NCBI RefSeq assembly: GCF_000374045.1
Contig: NZ_KB893359.1
Location: forward strand, 124,001-188,000
DNA: 64,000 bases
Reading direction: 5' to 3'
From: Segetibacter koreensis DSM 18137
GTDB lineage: Bacteria; Bacteroidota; Bacteroidia; Chitinophagales; Chitinophagaceae
Of the stretch, positions 35,405 to 44,657 are shown piece after piece. The notes beneath the pieces are model-generated. The model worked only from the letters and a program-made list of their open reading frames with translations, ran no database searches and was not told the origin of the DNA. Numbering within the stretch: position 1 is the first letter of the stretch; every line of letters starts with the position of its first letter. Position numbers and translations under genes: made by a program.

Positions 35405-35662
35405 AAGCTTTAGTTGATTTGGCTAAATTAATTTTAATTTCAAAATGATGTATGTTAATTAATGTTAAGATAACATCATAGTACACTTTCTTACTTTTCA
35501 AACGTTTTTATCATGTGATAGTTACATTGTTTACTATGTTTTTTTAAAATTCATTCTTAAAACTGTTTTCCTTTTTTGTATCTTGCCTTAAACCCAAAAA
35601 TATTTTTTACTCTTTTTTGTTTTAAGAAATTACTTTCCATATATCTTTAGAATTTGTGAGTT

Positions 35663-37030
35663 ATGGCCATGTATGCAATTGTAGATATAGAGACAACGGG
35701 TGGATATGCAAGTGGAAATTCCATTTCTGAAATTGCTATAGCGATACACGATGGGGAAAAAATGGTTGAGTATTTTGAAACGCTTATTAATCCGCAAACC
35801 CCCATTCCCCGTTATATACAGGCGTTGACAGGTATAACCAATGCAATGGTAAGCCAGGCTCCGCTTTTTGAAGAAGTTGCACCTAAAATATATAGCCTTT
35901 TGCATGACAAAGTATTTGTAGCTCATAATGTCAACTTCGATTATTCTTTTATAAAACACCAGTTGGCCCAATGCGGCTACGATATTGATTGTAAGAAACT
36001 CTGCACAGTACGTCTTGGCCGCAAGGTATTACCCGGTCAAAACAGTTATAGCCTGGGCAATCTTTGCCGCAGCCTGGAAATAGAAATTGAACAACGGCAT
36101 CGCGCAGGTGGCGATGCTTTGGCAACTGTAAAACTTTTTGAATGCATTTTACAGAACGACTTGGAAGGTGATATACAAGCAATGCTCAAAGGCAATTCAA
36201 AAGAACAATTTCTTCCTCCCAATTTACCAGTAGAGAAAGTTGCCCAGTTGCCCTCCTGCCCGGGAGTATATTATTTTCACAATCAAAAGGGAAAAATAGT
36301 ATATGTTGGAAAGGCGAAAGATTTAAAAAAACGTGTAAACAGTCATTTCTCCAATAATAAGCCCGGAAAACAAAAGCAGGAGTTTTTGCGTGAAATCTAT
36401 AATATTTCCTTCCAGCTATGCGGTTCAGAGCTAATGGCTTTTATTCTGGAAAGCATAGAGATAAAGCGTTTATGGCCTTTGTACAATCGAAGCCTGAAGG
36501 GTTTTCAGCAAACGTATGGTCTATATATGTATGAGGATGGCAGAGGCTACCAGAGGTTGGTGATAGAAAAAATAAAAAGGCAACTAAGGCCCTTGTACAC
36601 GTTTAACCTTTTGCTTGATGGCATTAATTTATTAAAAAAACTGATTGAAGCGTTTGATCTATGTGCAAGATTATGCTTTGTAGATGTTAGTCCCGGCGCT
36701 ACATTGGCCGACGAACTATCACCCAACGAATATAATGAAAGAGTAAATAACGCCATTCAATATCTTAGTTCTTCGCTTCCGAGTTTTGCTGTAGTTGAAG
36801 ATATTGCTTTGCCTAAAAAAGAATATAAACAAGGTATCATATTAATGGAAAAAGGATCTTTTTACGGGATGGGGTATCTTCCTGCAAATGTTTCTTGCAC
36901 TCATATTGAAGAGGTAAAAAAACATGTAACACAATACCCTGAAAGTGATTATATACGAGGCCTTGTTTATCAATACGCTTCCAAATATCCTCAACGGAAG
37001 GTAGAGTTGAATACACAATCTAATTATTAA
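35663..37030 (+). CDS. DEDDh exonuclease fused to a GIY-YIG nuclease domain
   Basis: 455 residues. Residues 1-170 are a DnaQ-like 3'-5' exonuclease with the complete DEDDh set: Asp8 and Glu10 (VDIETTGG), Asp93 (HNVNFDYSF), His146 and Asp151 (HRAGGDA). Residues ~195-280 are a UvrC/Cho-type GIY-YIG domain: VYYFHNQKGKIVYVGKAKDLKKRV and the metal-binding Glu in ILESIEIKRLWPLYN. The C-terminal ~170 residues are not recognised. The fusion resembles Cho-like repair nucleases found in several phyla and suggests incision plus resection at lesions. ATG 35663; ATG 35669 is also possible. Confidence 0.9.
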   Translation: MAMYAIVDIETTGGYASGNSISEIAIAIHDGEKMVEYFETLINPQTPIPRYIQALTGITNAMVSQAPLFEEVAPKIYSLLHDKVFVAHNVNFDYSFIKHQLAQCGYDIDCKKLCTVRLGRKVLPGQNSYSLGNLCRSLEIEIEQRHRAGGDALATVKLFECILQNDLEGDIQAMLKGNSKEQFLPPNLPVEKVAQLPSCPGVYYFHNQKGKIVYVGKAKDLKKRVNSHFSNNKPGKQKQEFLREIYNISFQLCGSELMAFILESIEIKRLWPLYNRSLKGFQQTYGLYMYEDGRGYQRLVIEKIKRQLRPLYTFNLLLDGINLLKKLIEAFDLCARLCFVDVSPGATLADELSPNEYNERVNNAIQYLSSSLPSFAVVEDIALPKKEYKQGIILMEKGSFYGMGYLPANVSCTHIEEVKKHVTQYPESDYIRGLVYQYASKYPQRKVELNTQSNY

Positions 37031-37076
37031 AGCAGAATTATCTCATTATCTTTTTAATCATCTGTAATAAAGGAAT

Positions 37077-37790
37077 CTATACAACTGTTCCAAGTACTGC
37101 ATGGGCACTTCTTAAAGTGTCACTTTCAATTACTCCGTCTCTAAGCCTTACCACTCTTTTTGCGTAAGCAGCAATGTCTTCTTCATGAGTAACTAACACT
37201 ACCGTATTTCCAGATTCCTGTATTTTGCTAAAAATGTCCATTACCTCCACAGATGTTTTACTGTCAAGGTTTCCCGTTGGTTCGTCAGCAAGTATTATGG
37301 CGGGGTTATTTACCAAAGCTCTTGCAATAGCTACACGTTGTATTTGCCCACCACTCAATTCATTTGGCTTGTGCTTACTCCTGTCTGCAAGGCCCACTTT
37401 AACCAAAACTTCCATAGCCCTTTCCGTTCTTTCTTTTTTGCCTACGCCGGCATACACTAAGGGGAGAGCAACATTTTCAGCAGCGGTTAGTCTGGGCAAT
37501 AAATTAAATTGCTGAAATATAAATCCTATATCTTTATTTCTAACCTCGGCCAGATCATTATCCGGCATGGTACTTACATCTTTTCCGTTTAAAATATATG
37601 TGCCTGAAGTAGGGCTGTCAAGACATCCTAAAATATTCATCAAAGTACTTTTTCCAGAGCCGGAAGGACCCATTAGCGCCACATACTCATTTTTTAAAAT
37701 ATCAAGGTTTATTCCTTTTAAAACAGGCAACGCCTGTACTCCCATAAAATAACTTTTATTAATATTCTGCAGATGTATAATGGACTCCAT
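37077..37790 (-). CDS. ABC transporter ATP-binding protein, LolD/MacB type
   Basis: 237 residues from ATG 37790 ([14 protein letters not shown]). Walker [11 protein letters not shown]-loop [18 protein letters not shown], signature [15 protein letters not shown], Walker [12 protein letters not shown] and H-loop VTHEED are all intact. The sequence pattern is that of the MacB/LolD/FtsE subfamily, which works with FtsX-like permeases in extracting lipoproteins or exporting molecules without a full transport cycle. No permease gene is adjacent, so its partner must be elsewhere. Confidence 0.92.
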   Translation of the reverse strand: MESIIHLQNINKSYFMGVQALPVLKGINLDILKNEYVALMGPSGSGKSTLMNILGCLDSPTSGTYILNGKDVSTMPDNDLAEVRNKDIGFIFQQFNLLPRLTAAENVALPLVYAGVGKKERTERAMEVLVKVGLADRSKHKPNELSGGQIQRVAIARALVNNPAIILADEPTGNLDSKTSVEVMDIFSKIQESGNTVVLVTHEEDIAAYAKRVVRLRDGVIESDTLRSAHAVLGTVV

Positions 37791-37903
37791 AAATAACAAT
37801 AGTATTTTAGCTTGATTCTATTAAAGAATTTGTAAATGGGACCATTATAAAGTCAGTTGCAAAGTCAATATCTGTTGTAGAACTTTACAAGAGTTTCGAT
37901 AAA

Positions 37904-38194
37904 TTACTTTCGAATTACCTTCGGCACCTTAAAAAACTGCTCGTCTTTTAGCGGTGCATTTAGTAATCCTTCCTCTCTTGTTATTGAACCTTTAACTTCA
38001 TCTTCCCGCAATACATTTACCTCATCTGTCATAAATAATAATGGTTGCACTCCTGTCGTATCCAGTTCATTTAATTTCTCAATAAATGATATCATTTTCT
38101 GCAGATCCTTTTTTATGTCCGCTTTCTCTGCCGGCTCAAATCTAAGTCTTGCAAGATTTGCAAGCTTATCTACTAATTCGTCGTTTACTTCCAT
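37904..38194 (-). CDS. gatC: Aspartyl/glutamyl-tRNA amidotransferase subunit C
   Basis: 96 residues from ATG 38194 (MEVNDELVDKLANLARLRF); the longer frame adds unrelated residues. GatC hallmarks: LVDKLANLARL at the start, FIEKLNELDTTGVQPL in the middle and LREDEV. It wraps around GatA and stabilises the GatCAB complex that amidates Glu-tRNA-Gln and Asp-tRNA-Asn. gatA and gatB are not in the window, which is common in Bacteroidota. A promoter lies just upstream. Confidence 0.92.
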   Translation of the reverse strand: MEVNDELVDKLANLARLRFEPAEKADIKKDLQKMISFIEKLNELDTTGVQPLLFMTDEVNVLREDEVKGSITREEGLLNAPLKDEQFFKVPKVIRK

Positions 38195-38210
38195 ACAAGT
38201 AGTTATTAAA

Positions 38211-38240
38211 CAAAAATAGTTTAATACAGTCAATAGTCAA
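38211..38240 (-). promoter_or_regulatory. Promoter of gatC
   Basis: On the minus strand TTG (38238-38240), 19 bases, TATTTTTG (38211-38218), an exact TAnnTTTG. Predicted leader ~10 nt. Confidence 0.6.
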
Positions 38241-38441
38241 TAACCAGTAATTGATTGGATTATTTGCATCAGTATCCATGCAATAATTAGTCAGTTATAA
38301 CCGTTAGCCAGTTAATTTATTGTTTAACTTTTACCTTTTTCACTGTGAACAATCAATCGGGTTTAGCCTCTACTGCACATTTTTTATTTCATATTAAGCT
38401 AAAAATACAATACCTCAAATACTTTTTCGTTTTACCAATAT

Positions 38442-39836
38442 ATGAAGAACCAAAAGCCCTTTAAGGTTTTTATCGTAGAAGATGATTTATGGTATAGCTC
38501 CATGCTGGAGTATTACCTGTCTTTAAATCCTGACTACGTCATAACTAAGTTCGATACTGCCAAATCATTTCTTTCAAAACTGCATGAGAAACCGGATGTA
38601 GTCACACTCGACTATTCATTGCCGGATATGAATGGCGATCGTCTTTTGAAGCAAATCAAAGAAACCAGTCCCGACACCAAAGTGATCATCATTAGCGGGC
38701 AGGAAGATGTAAAAGTGGCACTCGATCTTCTGAAAAAAGGAGCCAACGAATATATTGTAAAAGATGAAGACACAAAGGATAGGATATGGAATGCTATAAA
38801 AAATCTGCGGGAGAATATTGAACTTAAACAGGAAATTGAATACCTGAAAGAAGAGGTTAGCCGGAAGTACGATTTCAGCAATGCAATTATTGGTAACAGT
38901 CCTGTCATTCAGCGTGTCTTTAGTTTAATGGAGAAAGCTGCACGCACAAATATAACCGTATCAGTAACCGGCGAAACAGGAACAGGTAAAGAACTTGTTG
39001 CCAAATCAATTCACTATAACTCGCCTCGAAAAAACATGTCTTTTGTCGCCGTTAACCTGGCGGCAATTCCAAAAGATCTTTTAGAAAGTGAACTGTTTGG
39101 GCATGAGAAAGGTGCATTTACAGGGGCAATTGCCAGGCGCATAGGTAAATTTGAAGAAGCCTCAAAAGGAACGCTCTTTCTTGATGAAATAGGTGAAATG
39201 GATATAAATATGCAGGCCAAATTATTACGCGCCCTGCAGGAAAAAGAAATAGTTCGACTGGGAAGTAATGACGTAGTAAAAGTAGACGTAAGGATAATTG
39301 TTGCTACGCATCGAAATTTACTCGAAATGGTTAAAAACGGCACTTTCAGAGAAGACCTTTATTATCGTATATTAGGTTTGCCTATCAACCTTCCACCTTT
39401 GCGTGAAAGAGAAAGTGATGTTCTCATTATTGCAAAACACTTTATGGATTCTTTTTGCAAAGAAAATAGTTTACCAAAGAAAAACTTGCTAACAGAAGCG
39501 AAGAAAAAACTATTGGCTCACGCATTTCCAGGAAATGTGAGAGAGCTAAAATCAATTATTGAACTTGCCTGCGTAATGGCTGAAGATAAAGATATAGAAG
39601 CAGAGCACTTAAATGTAACATCCCAAAACTCAATGAGTGATTTTATGCTTAAAGAGGCAAGCCTGAAAGAATTTACCACAAAGTTCATCCAGTTTTACCT
39701 GGATAAATATAATTATGATGTGTTGAAGGTGGCACGCAAACTTGATGTAGGAAAATCAACCATCTACCGTATGATTCAGAATAAAGAGGTTTTTGTAAAC
39801 AAAAAATACTCTATGGAAGAAAGTTTTTTGAACTAA
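38442..39836 (+). CDS. Sigma-54-dependent response regulator (NtrC family)
   Basis: 464 residues. Receiver domain 1-125 with acidic pair Asp14-Asp15 and phosphoacceptor Asp57 (VTLDYSLPDMNG). Central AAA+ domain from ~147: Walker A GETGTGKE at 177-184, the sigma-54 contact loop GAFTGA at 224-229, Walker B GTLFLDEIGEMD. A Fis-type helix-turn-helix near the C-terminus (VLKVARKLDVGKSTIYRMI). It should activate RpoN-dependent promoters after phosphorylation. No sensor kinase is adjacent, but the next gene (53 bp on) is an Hpt protein, suggesting a phosphorelay. Confidence 0.94.
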   Translation: MKNQKPFKVFIVEDDLWYSSMLEYYLSLNPDYVITKFDTAKSFLSKLHEKPDVVTLDYSLPDMNGDRLLKQIKETSPDTKVIIISGQEDVKVALDLLKKGANEYIVKDEDTKDRIWNAIKNLRENIELKQEIEYLKEEVSRKYDFSNAIIGNSPVIQRVFSLMEKAARTNITVSVTGETGTGKELVAKSIHYNSPRKNMSFVAVNLAAIPKDLLESELFGHEKGAFTGAIARRIGKFEEASKGTLFLDEIGEMDINMQAKLLRALQEKEIVRLGSNDVVKVDVRIIVATHRNLLEMVKNGTFREDLYYRILGLPINLPPLRERESDVLIIAKHFMDSFCKENSLPKKNLLTEAKKKLLAHAFPGNVRELKSIIELACVMAEDKDIEAEHLNVTSQNSMSDFMLKEASLKEFTTKFIQFYLDKYNYDVLKVARKLDVGKSTIYRMIQNKEVFVNKKYSMEESFLN

Positions 39837-39889
39837 GCTTTCAACTTTTTTATAAAATACGATTTAAAAACATTGTAAACAATATTTTT

Positions 39890-40267
39890 ATGCACGGTCC
39901 GGTGGAGGTAGATGCTCATATGACGGAAAAGCTTTATGATCTTAAGCAGTTAAAAGAGATATTGGGTGGAAACTCTGAGTTTCTCACTTCTCTTGCATGT
40001 ATTTACCTTACAACCATACCTGTAAATACAAAAGAAATCATACAGGCGATAACGAAAGAAGATTGGCCCAGGGTTTCAAAACTGGCACACAAAATAAAAC
40101 CAACAATAGATAGTATGAATATAAAATGTATAACATCAGATATTCGTACGCTTGAAACAGATGCAAAAAACAGGGTGAATACGGAAACATTAGAAAAAAT
40201 AGCCGTAAAGGTTGATACGGTTGTTAATACAGTAGCCCAACAACTCAGGTACGAGTTTAACTTATAA
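39890..40267 (+). CDS. Histidine phosphotransfer (Hpt) domain protein
   Basis: 125 residues (115 if ATG 39920 is used). All-helical, with the Hpt signature around His67: RVSKLAHKIKPTIDSM. It has no kinase or receiver part. Hpt proteins pass phosphate between a hybrid kinase receiver and a response regulator. Its position directly after the NtrC-type regulator makes that protein the likely partner. A terminator follows, so the two form a bicistronic unit. Confidence 0.85.
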   Translation: MHGPVEVDAHMTEKLYDLKQLKEILGGNSEFLTSLACIYLTTIPVNTKEIIQAITKEDWPRVSKLAHKIKPTIDSMNIKCITSDIRTLETDAKNRVNTETLEKIAVKVDTVVNTVAQQLRYEFNL

Positions 40268-40371
40268 AACTGCTTTATCTGTAACTATCGATGACGAAAT
40301 TGTAATAGTTGTATAAGGTTAAAAAATAAATTGTAAAAAATTACACTAAAATATTTAATGTCCCCCGGATT

Positions 40372-40396
40372 GGCTGCCTTCATGGCAGCCTTTTTT
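40372..40396 (+). terminator. Intrinsic terminator of the regulator-Hpt operon
   Basis: GGCTGCC (40372-40378), 5-base loop, GGCAGCC (40384-40390), six T residues. Confidence 0.92.
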
Positions 40397-40481
40397 ATGC
40401 TTCTCCAATTTTCATAAAAGCCCCTTACAAAGTCTGGAACGATTTTTTTCTGATTGTTACATATTCTAAAATTCATTAACA

Positions 40482-40727
40482 ATGAAAAAAATTCAGAAAG
40501 TATCATTGGCATTCATTGCGGCTACAACATTCTTTATTTATGCTTGCGGCCCAAACGACAATAAAGGTTCAATGGATGAGAAAAACAGTGGCGGTGAAGG
40601 CGCTGTTGACAGTACAAAGATTCCTAACTTTGATTCGTCCCATGCAGATTCATCCCATGCTTCTTTATCAAGTCCAGAGCTTATTCCTTCTACCGTTGCT
40701 TATAAAACAAAAACTGCATTTTTGTAA
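40482..40727 (+). CDS. Small putative lipoprotein
   Basis: 81 residues. Signal peptide with lipobox FIYAC and lipidation cysteine at ~22, followed by a low-complexity, Ser/Asp/His-rich tail (DSSHADSSHASLSS). No domain. It lies between a terminator and the stress-type SDR gene. Such small lipoproteins are common in this phylum and unassigned. Confidence 0.65.
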   Translation: MKKIQKVSLAFIAATTFFIYACGPNDNKGSMDEKNSGGEGAVDSTKIPNFDSSHADSSHASLSSPELIPSTVAYKTKTAFL

Positions 40728-40956
40728 AACCTGTCAACTTTTTCTTTCGATATAACCACCTATTCAAAGCCTTATATACAGCAATTAGCAACTATTTAAT
40801 TGTGTAAAAGATTTTTTGAAGTAGAAAGATCAAGGTATAGGTGAGAGAAGAAAGTAAGTATAAGAATGTTCAAAAAGCTCTACAATTTCTTTTGAACCGA
40901 AGATTTAAAAAGGCGGGAACAATCTTATTAAGTGATAACTATTAAAACAATATTTT

Positions 40957-41814
40957 ATGGCAAAGTCAGGAGAGCATCCTTTTGAACAGGAAATCGACAA
41001 AAGTGTAGACAGCGAACAGGAAATGGCTGATAAGCCCGTTTACGAAAGAGACTATGACAGGCAGGCTAAAAAATTACAGGATAAGGTTGCGATTATAACC
41101 GGGGGAGACAGTGGAATTGGCAAGGCCGTAGCGGTGCACTTTGCTCGCGAAGGAGCAGATGTAGTGATAGTGTACCGAAAAGAAAAAGAAGATGCAGAAG
41201 ACACAAAAACGCTGGTAGAGCAAAAAGGCAGGCGAGCTTTTCTTATTGAAACTGATGTTAGTATTAATGCTAATTGCGAAGATATAGTAAGACAAACACT
41301 AGCACAGTTTGGCAAAATTGATATACTTGTAAATAACGCTGCCATACAGGTCACCCACCAGGATTTAACTGAGATTAGTGAAGAAGAGTGGGACCAGACT
41401 TTCAGAGTAAATATTTACGCCCAGTTTTTTCTTACCAAAGCCGCTTTGCCACATTTAAAAGCAGGCGACTCCATTATTAATACAGCTTCGGTAAATGCGT
41501 ACAAAGGTAACAAACAGTTGGTGGATTACACTTCTACAAAAGGCGCTATTATTGCTTTCACCCGCTCTATGTCGGCCCAACTTGCAGAAAAAGGCATAAG
41601 GGTAAATGCCGTAGCACCAGGGCCTATCTGGACACCACTAATACCATCAACTATGCATAAAGACCGTACTGAGTTTGGGAAGGAAGTACCTATGAAACGT
41701 GCCGGTCAACCTGCCGAAGTAGCGCCAAGCTTTGTATTTCTTGCTTCAGAAGATGCCAGTTATTTTACAGGCCAGTGTCTTCATCCCAATGGTGGGTCAG
41801 TTTTAAACACTTAA
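40957..41814 (+). CDS. SDR-family oxidoreductase (general stress protein 39-like)
   Basis: 285 residues. Short-chain dehydrogenase with cofactor loop GGDSGIGKA near 49, NNA and the catalytic YxxxK in VDYTSTKGA, and the C-terminal FTGQCLHPNGG. The N-terminal ~40-residue extension (EHPFEQEIDKS...PVYERDYD) is typical of the YdaD/GSP39 and YhdF group, often induced by general stress. The substrate is unknown; NADP(H) is likely. Followed after 16 bp by an SRPBCC protein, with which it probably forms an operon. Confidence 0.9.
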   Translation: MAKSGEHPFEQEIDKSVDSEQEMADKPVYERDYDRQAKKLQDKVAIITGGDSGIGKAVAVHFAREGADVVIVYRKEKEDAEDTKTLVEQKGRRAFLIETDVSINANCEDIVRQTLAQFGKIDILVNNAAIQVTHQDLTEISEEEWDQTFRVNIYAQFFLTKAALPHLKAGDSIINTASVNAYKGNKQLVDYTSTKGAIIAFTRSMSAQLAEKGIRVNAVAPGPIWTPLIPSTMHKDRTEFGKEVPMKRAGQPAEVAPSFVFLASEDASYFTGQCLHPNGGSVLNT

Positions 41815-41830
41815 AATTAAATTTTATATT

Positions 41831-42520
41831 ATGAATACAAATTCATCAACAGGTGCTAAGCTTTCTGTTAATGTCGGAAAACTGGAACGAGTAGCATCTA
41901 TACTTGCCGGTACTGCTTTATTGTTTCAAGGATTAAAAAACGAGGAAAAGAAATCAGGTATTGCCATGGCAATAGCAGGTGGAATATTGTTTTTTCGTGG
42001 TGCAACCGGTCATAGTACCGTCTACAGCATTGCAGGAAAAAGAAAGCTGCCTGATACCGTTAAGAATATTAATATTATGACCAAGCTTACGGTCAACCGT
42101 CCAAGGCAGGAAGTATATGATTTCTGGAGAAAACTAAGTAACCTTCCCATGTTTATGGAACATTTGAAAAGAGTCGACATAATTGACAGCAAAAGATCTC
42201 ATTGGGTAGCAAAAGTTCCGGGGCATTTAGGCGAAATTGAATGGGATGCTGAAATAGTAAAAGAAATTGATGGTGAACTATTAGGCTGGAATTCTTTGCC
42301 ACATGCATCTATAAACAATGCAGGGAAAGTAGAGTTTAGAGATGCAGACGAAAATGGCACAGAAATAACAGTATTGATAACTTACCGCGCCCCATTTGGA
42401 GATGTAGGTGAAGGAATTGCATCGATGCTAAACCCGGTATTTAAAAAAATGATTACAAAAGATGTCAACAATTTTAAGCGATATATAGAGGCAGGAGATA
42501 TTGCAACAATAGAAAGTTAA
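41831..42520 (+). CDS. SRPBCC (polyketide cyclase/START-like) protein with N-terminal membrane segments
   Basis: 229 residues. The N-terminal third has two short hydrophobic stretches (VASILAGTALLFQG and GIAMAIAGGILFFRGATG) like the DUF2892 (YgaP-type) membrane module. The C-terminal ~150 residues are a START-like ligand-binding domain: VNRPRQEVYDFWRKLSNLPMFMEHLKRV, SHWVAKVPG and AEIVKEIDGELLGWNSLP. Similar proteins are common in stress islands of soil bacteria. Ligand unknown. It shares the operon with the SDR gene and ends at a strong terminator. Confidence 0.82.
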   Translation: MNTNSSTGAKLSVNVGKLERVASILAGTALLFQGLKNEEKKSGIAMAIAGGILFFRGATGHSTVYSIAGKRKLPDTVKNINIMTKLTVNRPRQEVYDFWRKLSNLPMFMEHLKRVDIIDSKRSHWVAKVPGHLGEIEWDAEIVKEIDGELLGWNSLPHASINNAGKVEFRDADENGTEITVLITYRAPFGDVGEGIASMLNPVFKKMITKDVNNFKRYIEAGDIATIES

Positions 42521-42542
42521 GAGAAGCTACAGGTGATCTTTA

Positions 42543-42577
42543 AAAACATGGACAATTTTTAATGTTGTCCATGTTTT
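42543..42577 (+). terminator. Intrinsic terminator of the SDR-SRPBCC operon
   Basis: AAAACATGGACAA (42543-42555) pairs with TTGTCCATGTTTT (42565-42577); 13-bp stem. Confidence 0.88.
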
Positions 42578-42659
42578 ATTTTTCTACACCGCTATTAGTT
42601 ATTTAATTTAATTACCAATTATTTTATTATGAACTGCATTCACTCCTAATTAAGACGAA

Positions 42660-44657
42660 ATGCCGCATCTTTCCGATATCAATCTTTTAGAATTAATTTA
42701 TTTAAAAGATTATTCCATTTTTATAAGAAAAACCAAATTTGAAGATTTGGTTTCAATTTATCTTATAAACATTCAGTCTTCAGATATTCCTCTGCTTTCC
42801 TTTTTTTCTCACATAACCAAAGAACAGTTGCTTGAGTCAGCACGACAGGGCCTTTCGAAATTGTTAACAGGTCTTGAAAATGGAACGGCTATACACCAGG
42901 TAGAAGAAAGTCTCAATCACTGGAAAAATAATGGCATTTCAGGCATTCCACGTGAGTCTATATCTTTAAAAGATATTGCCTTAATTTATTCTGCACAAAA
43001 ACTGGCTTTCCAGTCGTTTTTACAATATTATACTTCTGACGTCTCTGTTGCTGTGCAGGTAATTAATGAAATAGAACTTTATTATAACCAGGTACAGGAA
43101 TTGGCAGTTAAAATGTTTCAGACAATTCAACATGAAGAACAGGAAAAAAGGCAGGAAAGTGAAAATAAATATCGTGATCTTTTTGATAATGCCAGCGATC
43201 TCATTCAAATTGTTACTCCGGAAGGCACCCTCCTTTACGTAAATAATACCTGGCTCAATACTCTTGGTTATACTATTCAGGAAATAGAAGGCCGCTCAAT
43301 CTTTGAGGTAATTAAAAATAGTGAAATAGACAAATATAAAAAACACCGAAAAAAAGTTGTAGAAGAAACATCTACCGAAAATATAAGAACCATTTATTTA
43401 AAAAAGAACGGCGAAGAAATAACGATTGAAGGTTCTATAAATTGCAAGTACGTTAATGGAAAACCAGAATATATAAGAGGAATTTTTCACGACATAACCT
43501 TAAAATTAGAACAGGAAAGAAAAATACAATACTATACAGACCAGTTAGCTGAAAGAGAGGAAAATTTACGAAATATAATTGAGCAGGCGCCTGACGCAGT
43601 AATTGTAATTGATAAAGAAAACCAAATAAAATTATGGAACCCAAAGGCCGAGGCAGTATTTGGTTGGAAAACAGATGAAGTAATTGGCAAATCAATGCCC
43701 GAAATAATTGTGCCTGTTGAATATCGGGAGAGACATACGACAGGTTTAAACCGATTTCTTTCTACCAAAGAAGCACGTATAATTAATAAAACGGTTGAAG
43801 TACCGGCTATCCACAAAGAGGGATACGAGTTCTTTATATCGCTAACAGTTTCACATTCAATACAAGGCGAAAAAGATATTTTTATAGCTTTTGTACGAGA
43901 CGTAACCGAGCAAAGGAAGAACCAGCTTGAGCTTGAAAATAAAAGAAAGCAACTGGAAAAATCTAACCAGGAGCTTGAACAATATGCGTGGCTTACTTCT
44001 CATGACTTAAAAGAACCGCTGCGGAAAATATTAACTTTTAGTGATGCTCTTATAAAAAAACACGATAAAAATATTCCTGAAAATACACTTAACTATTTAC
44101 TAAAAATACATCATGCTGCAAGACGAATGGACCGTCTAATAGAGGCAGTTTTATTATATTCAAATGTAACAAGTAACGAAGATCTGTTTGCTCCGACAAA
44201 TCTTGCTACTATCCTAAACGAAGTAATTGATGACCTTGAAATATTGGTTACTTCTAAAAATGCTACAATAACTTTCAACAATTTACCGGTAATAAATTCC
44301 ATCCCCATTCAGATGAGGCAATTGTTTCAAAATCTTGTAAGTAATGCAATAAAATACAGTAAGCCTAATGAACCAATTGAAATAAATATTACTTGTAAAA
44401 GAGAACAAAATGGCTATACGTTTCAGGTAAAAGATAATGGAATAGGTTTTAATAAAATATATGCAGAAAAAATTTTCCAGGTTTTTCAACGTCTACAGCC
44501 AACAGAAATATATGAAGGAACAGGCATTGGTCTTGCATTATGCAAAAAGATAGTGGAAGTTCACAAAGGAACGATACATGCAGAAAGTGAAGCAGGCGTT
44601 GGCTCTAGTTTCATCATCTACTTACCCGATCTGCCCATTAGCTCTCAGCCAACTTAA
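42660..44657 (+). CDS. PAS-domain sensor histidine kinase
   Basis: 665 residues, no membrane segment, so a cytoplasmic sensor. Residues 1-150 are a helical domain resembling RsbR-type sensory domains. Two PAS domains follow (from ~170, YRDLFDNASDLIQIVTPEG; and from ~300, LRNIIEQAPDAVIVIDKEN), with a coiled coil. The HisKA H-box has His448 in TSHDLKEPLRKI. The ATPase domain has N-box LFQNLVSNAIKYS, G1 VKDNGIGF and G2 GTGIGLALCKKIVE. No response regulator is adjacent. Its last 20 bp overlap the convergent cvfB-like gene. Confidence 0.92.
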   Translation: MPHLSDINLLELIYLKDYSIFIRKTKFEDLVSIYLINIQSSDIPLLSFFSHITKEQLLESARQGLSKLLTGLENGTAIHQVEESLNHWKNNGISGIPRESISLKDIALIYSAQKLAFQSFLQYYTSDVSVAVQVINEIELYYNQVQELAVKMFQTIQHEEQEKRQESENKYRDLFDNASDLIQIVTPEGTLLYVNNTWLNTLGYTIQEIEGRSIFEVIKNSEIDKYKKHRKKVVEETSTENIRTIYLKKNGEEITIEGSINCKYVNGKPEYIRGIFHDITLKLEQERKIQYYTDQLAEREENLRNIIEQAPDAVIVIDKENQIKLWNPKAEAVFGWKTDEVIGKSMPEIIVPVEYRERHTTGLNRFLSTKEARIINKTVEVPAIHKEGYEFFISLTVSHSIQGEKDIFIAFVRDVTEQRKNQLELENKRKQLEKSNQELEQYAWLTSHDLKEPLRKILTFSDALIKKHDKNIPENTLNYLLKIHHAARRMDRLIEAVLLYSNVTSNEDLFAPTNLATILNEVIDDLEILVTSKNATITFNNLPVINSIPIQMRQLFQNLVSNAIKYSKPNEPIEINITCKREQNGYTFQVKDNGIGFNKIYAEKIFQVFQRLQPTEIYEGTGIGLALCKKIVEVHKGTIHAESEAGVGSSFIIYLPDLPISSQPT

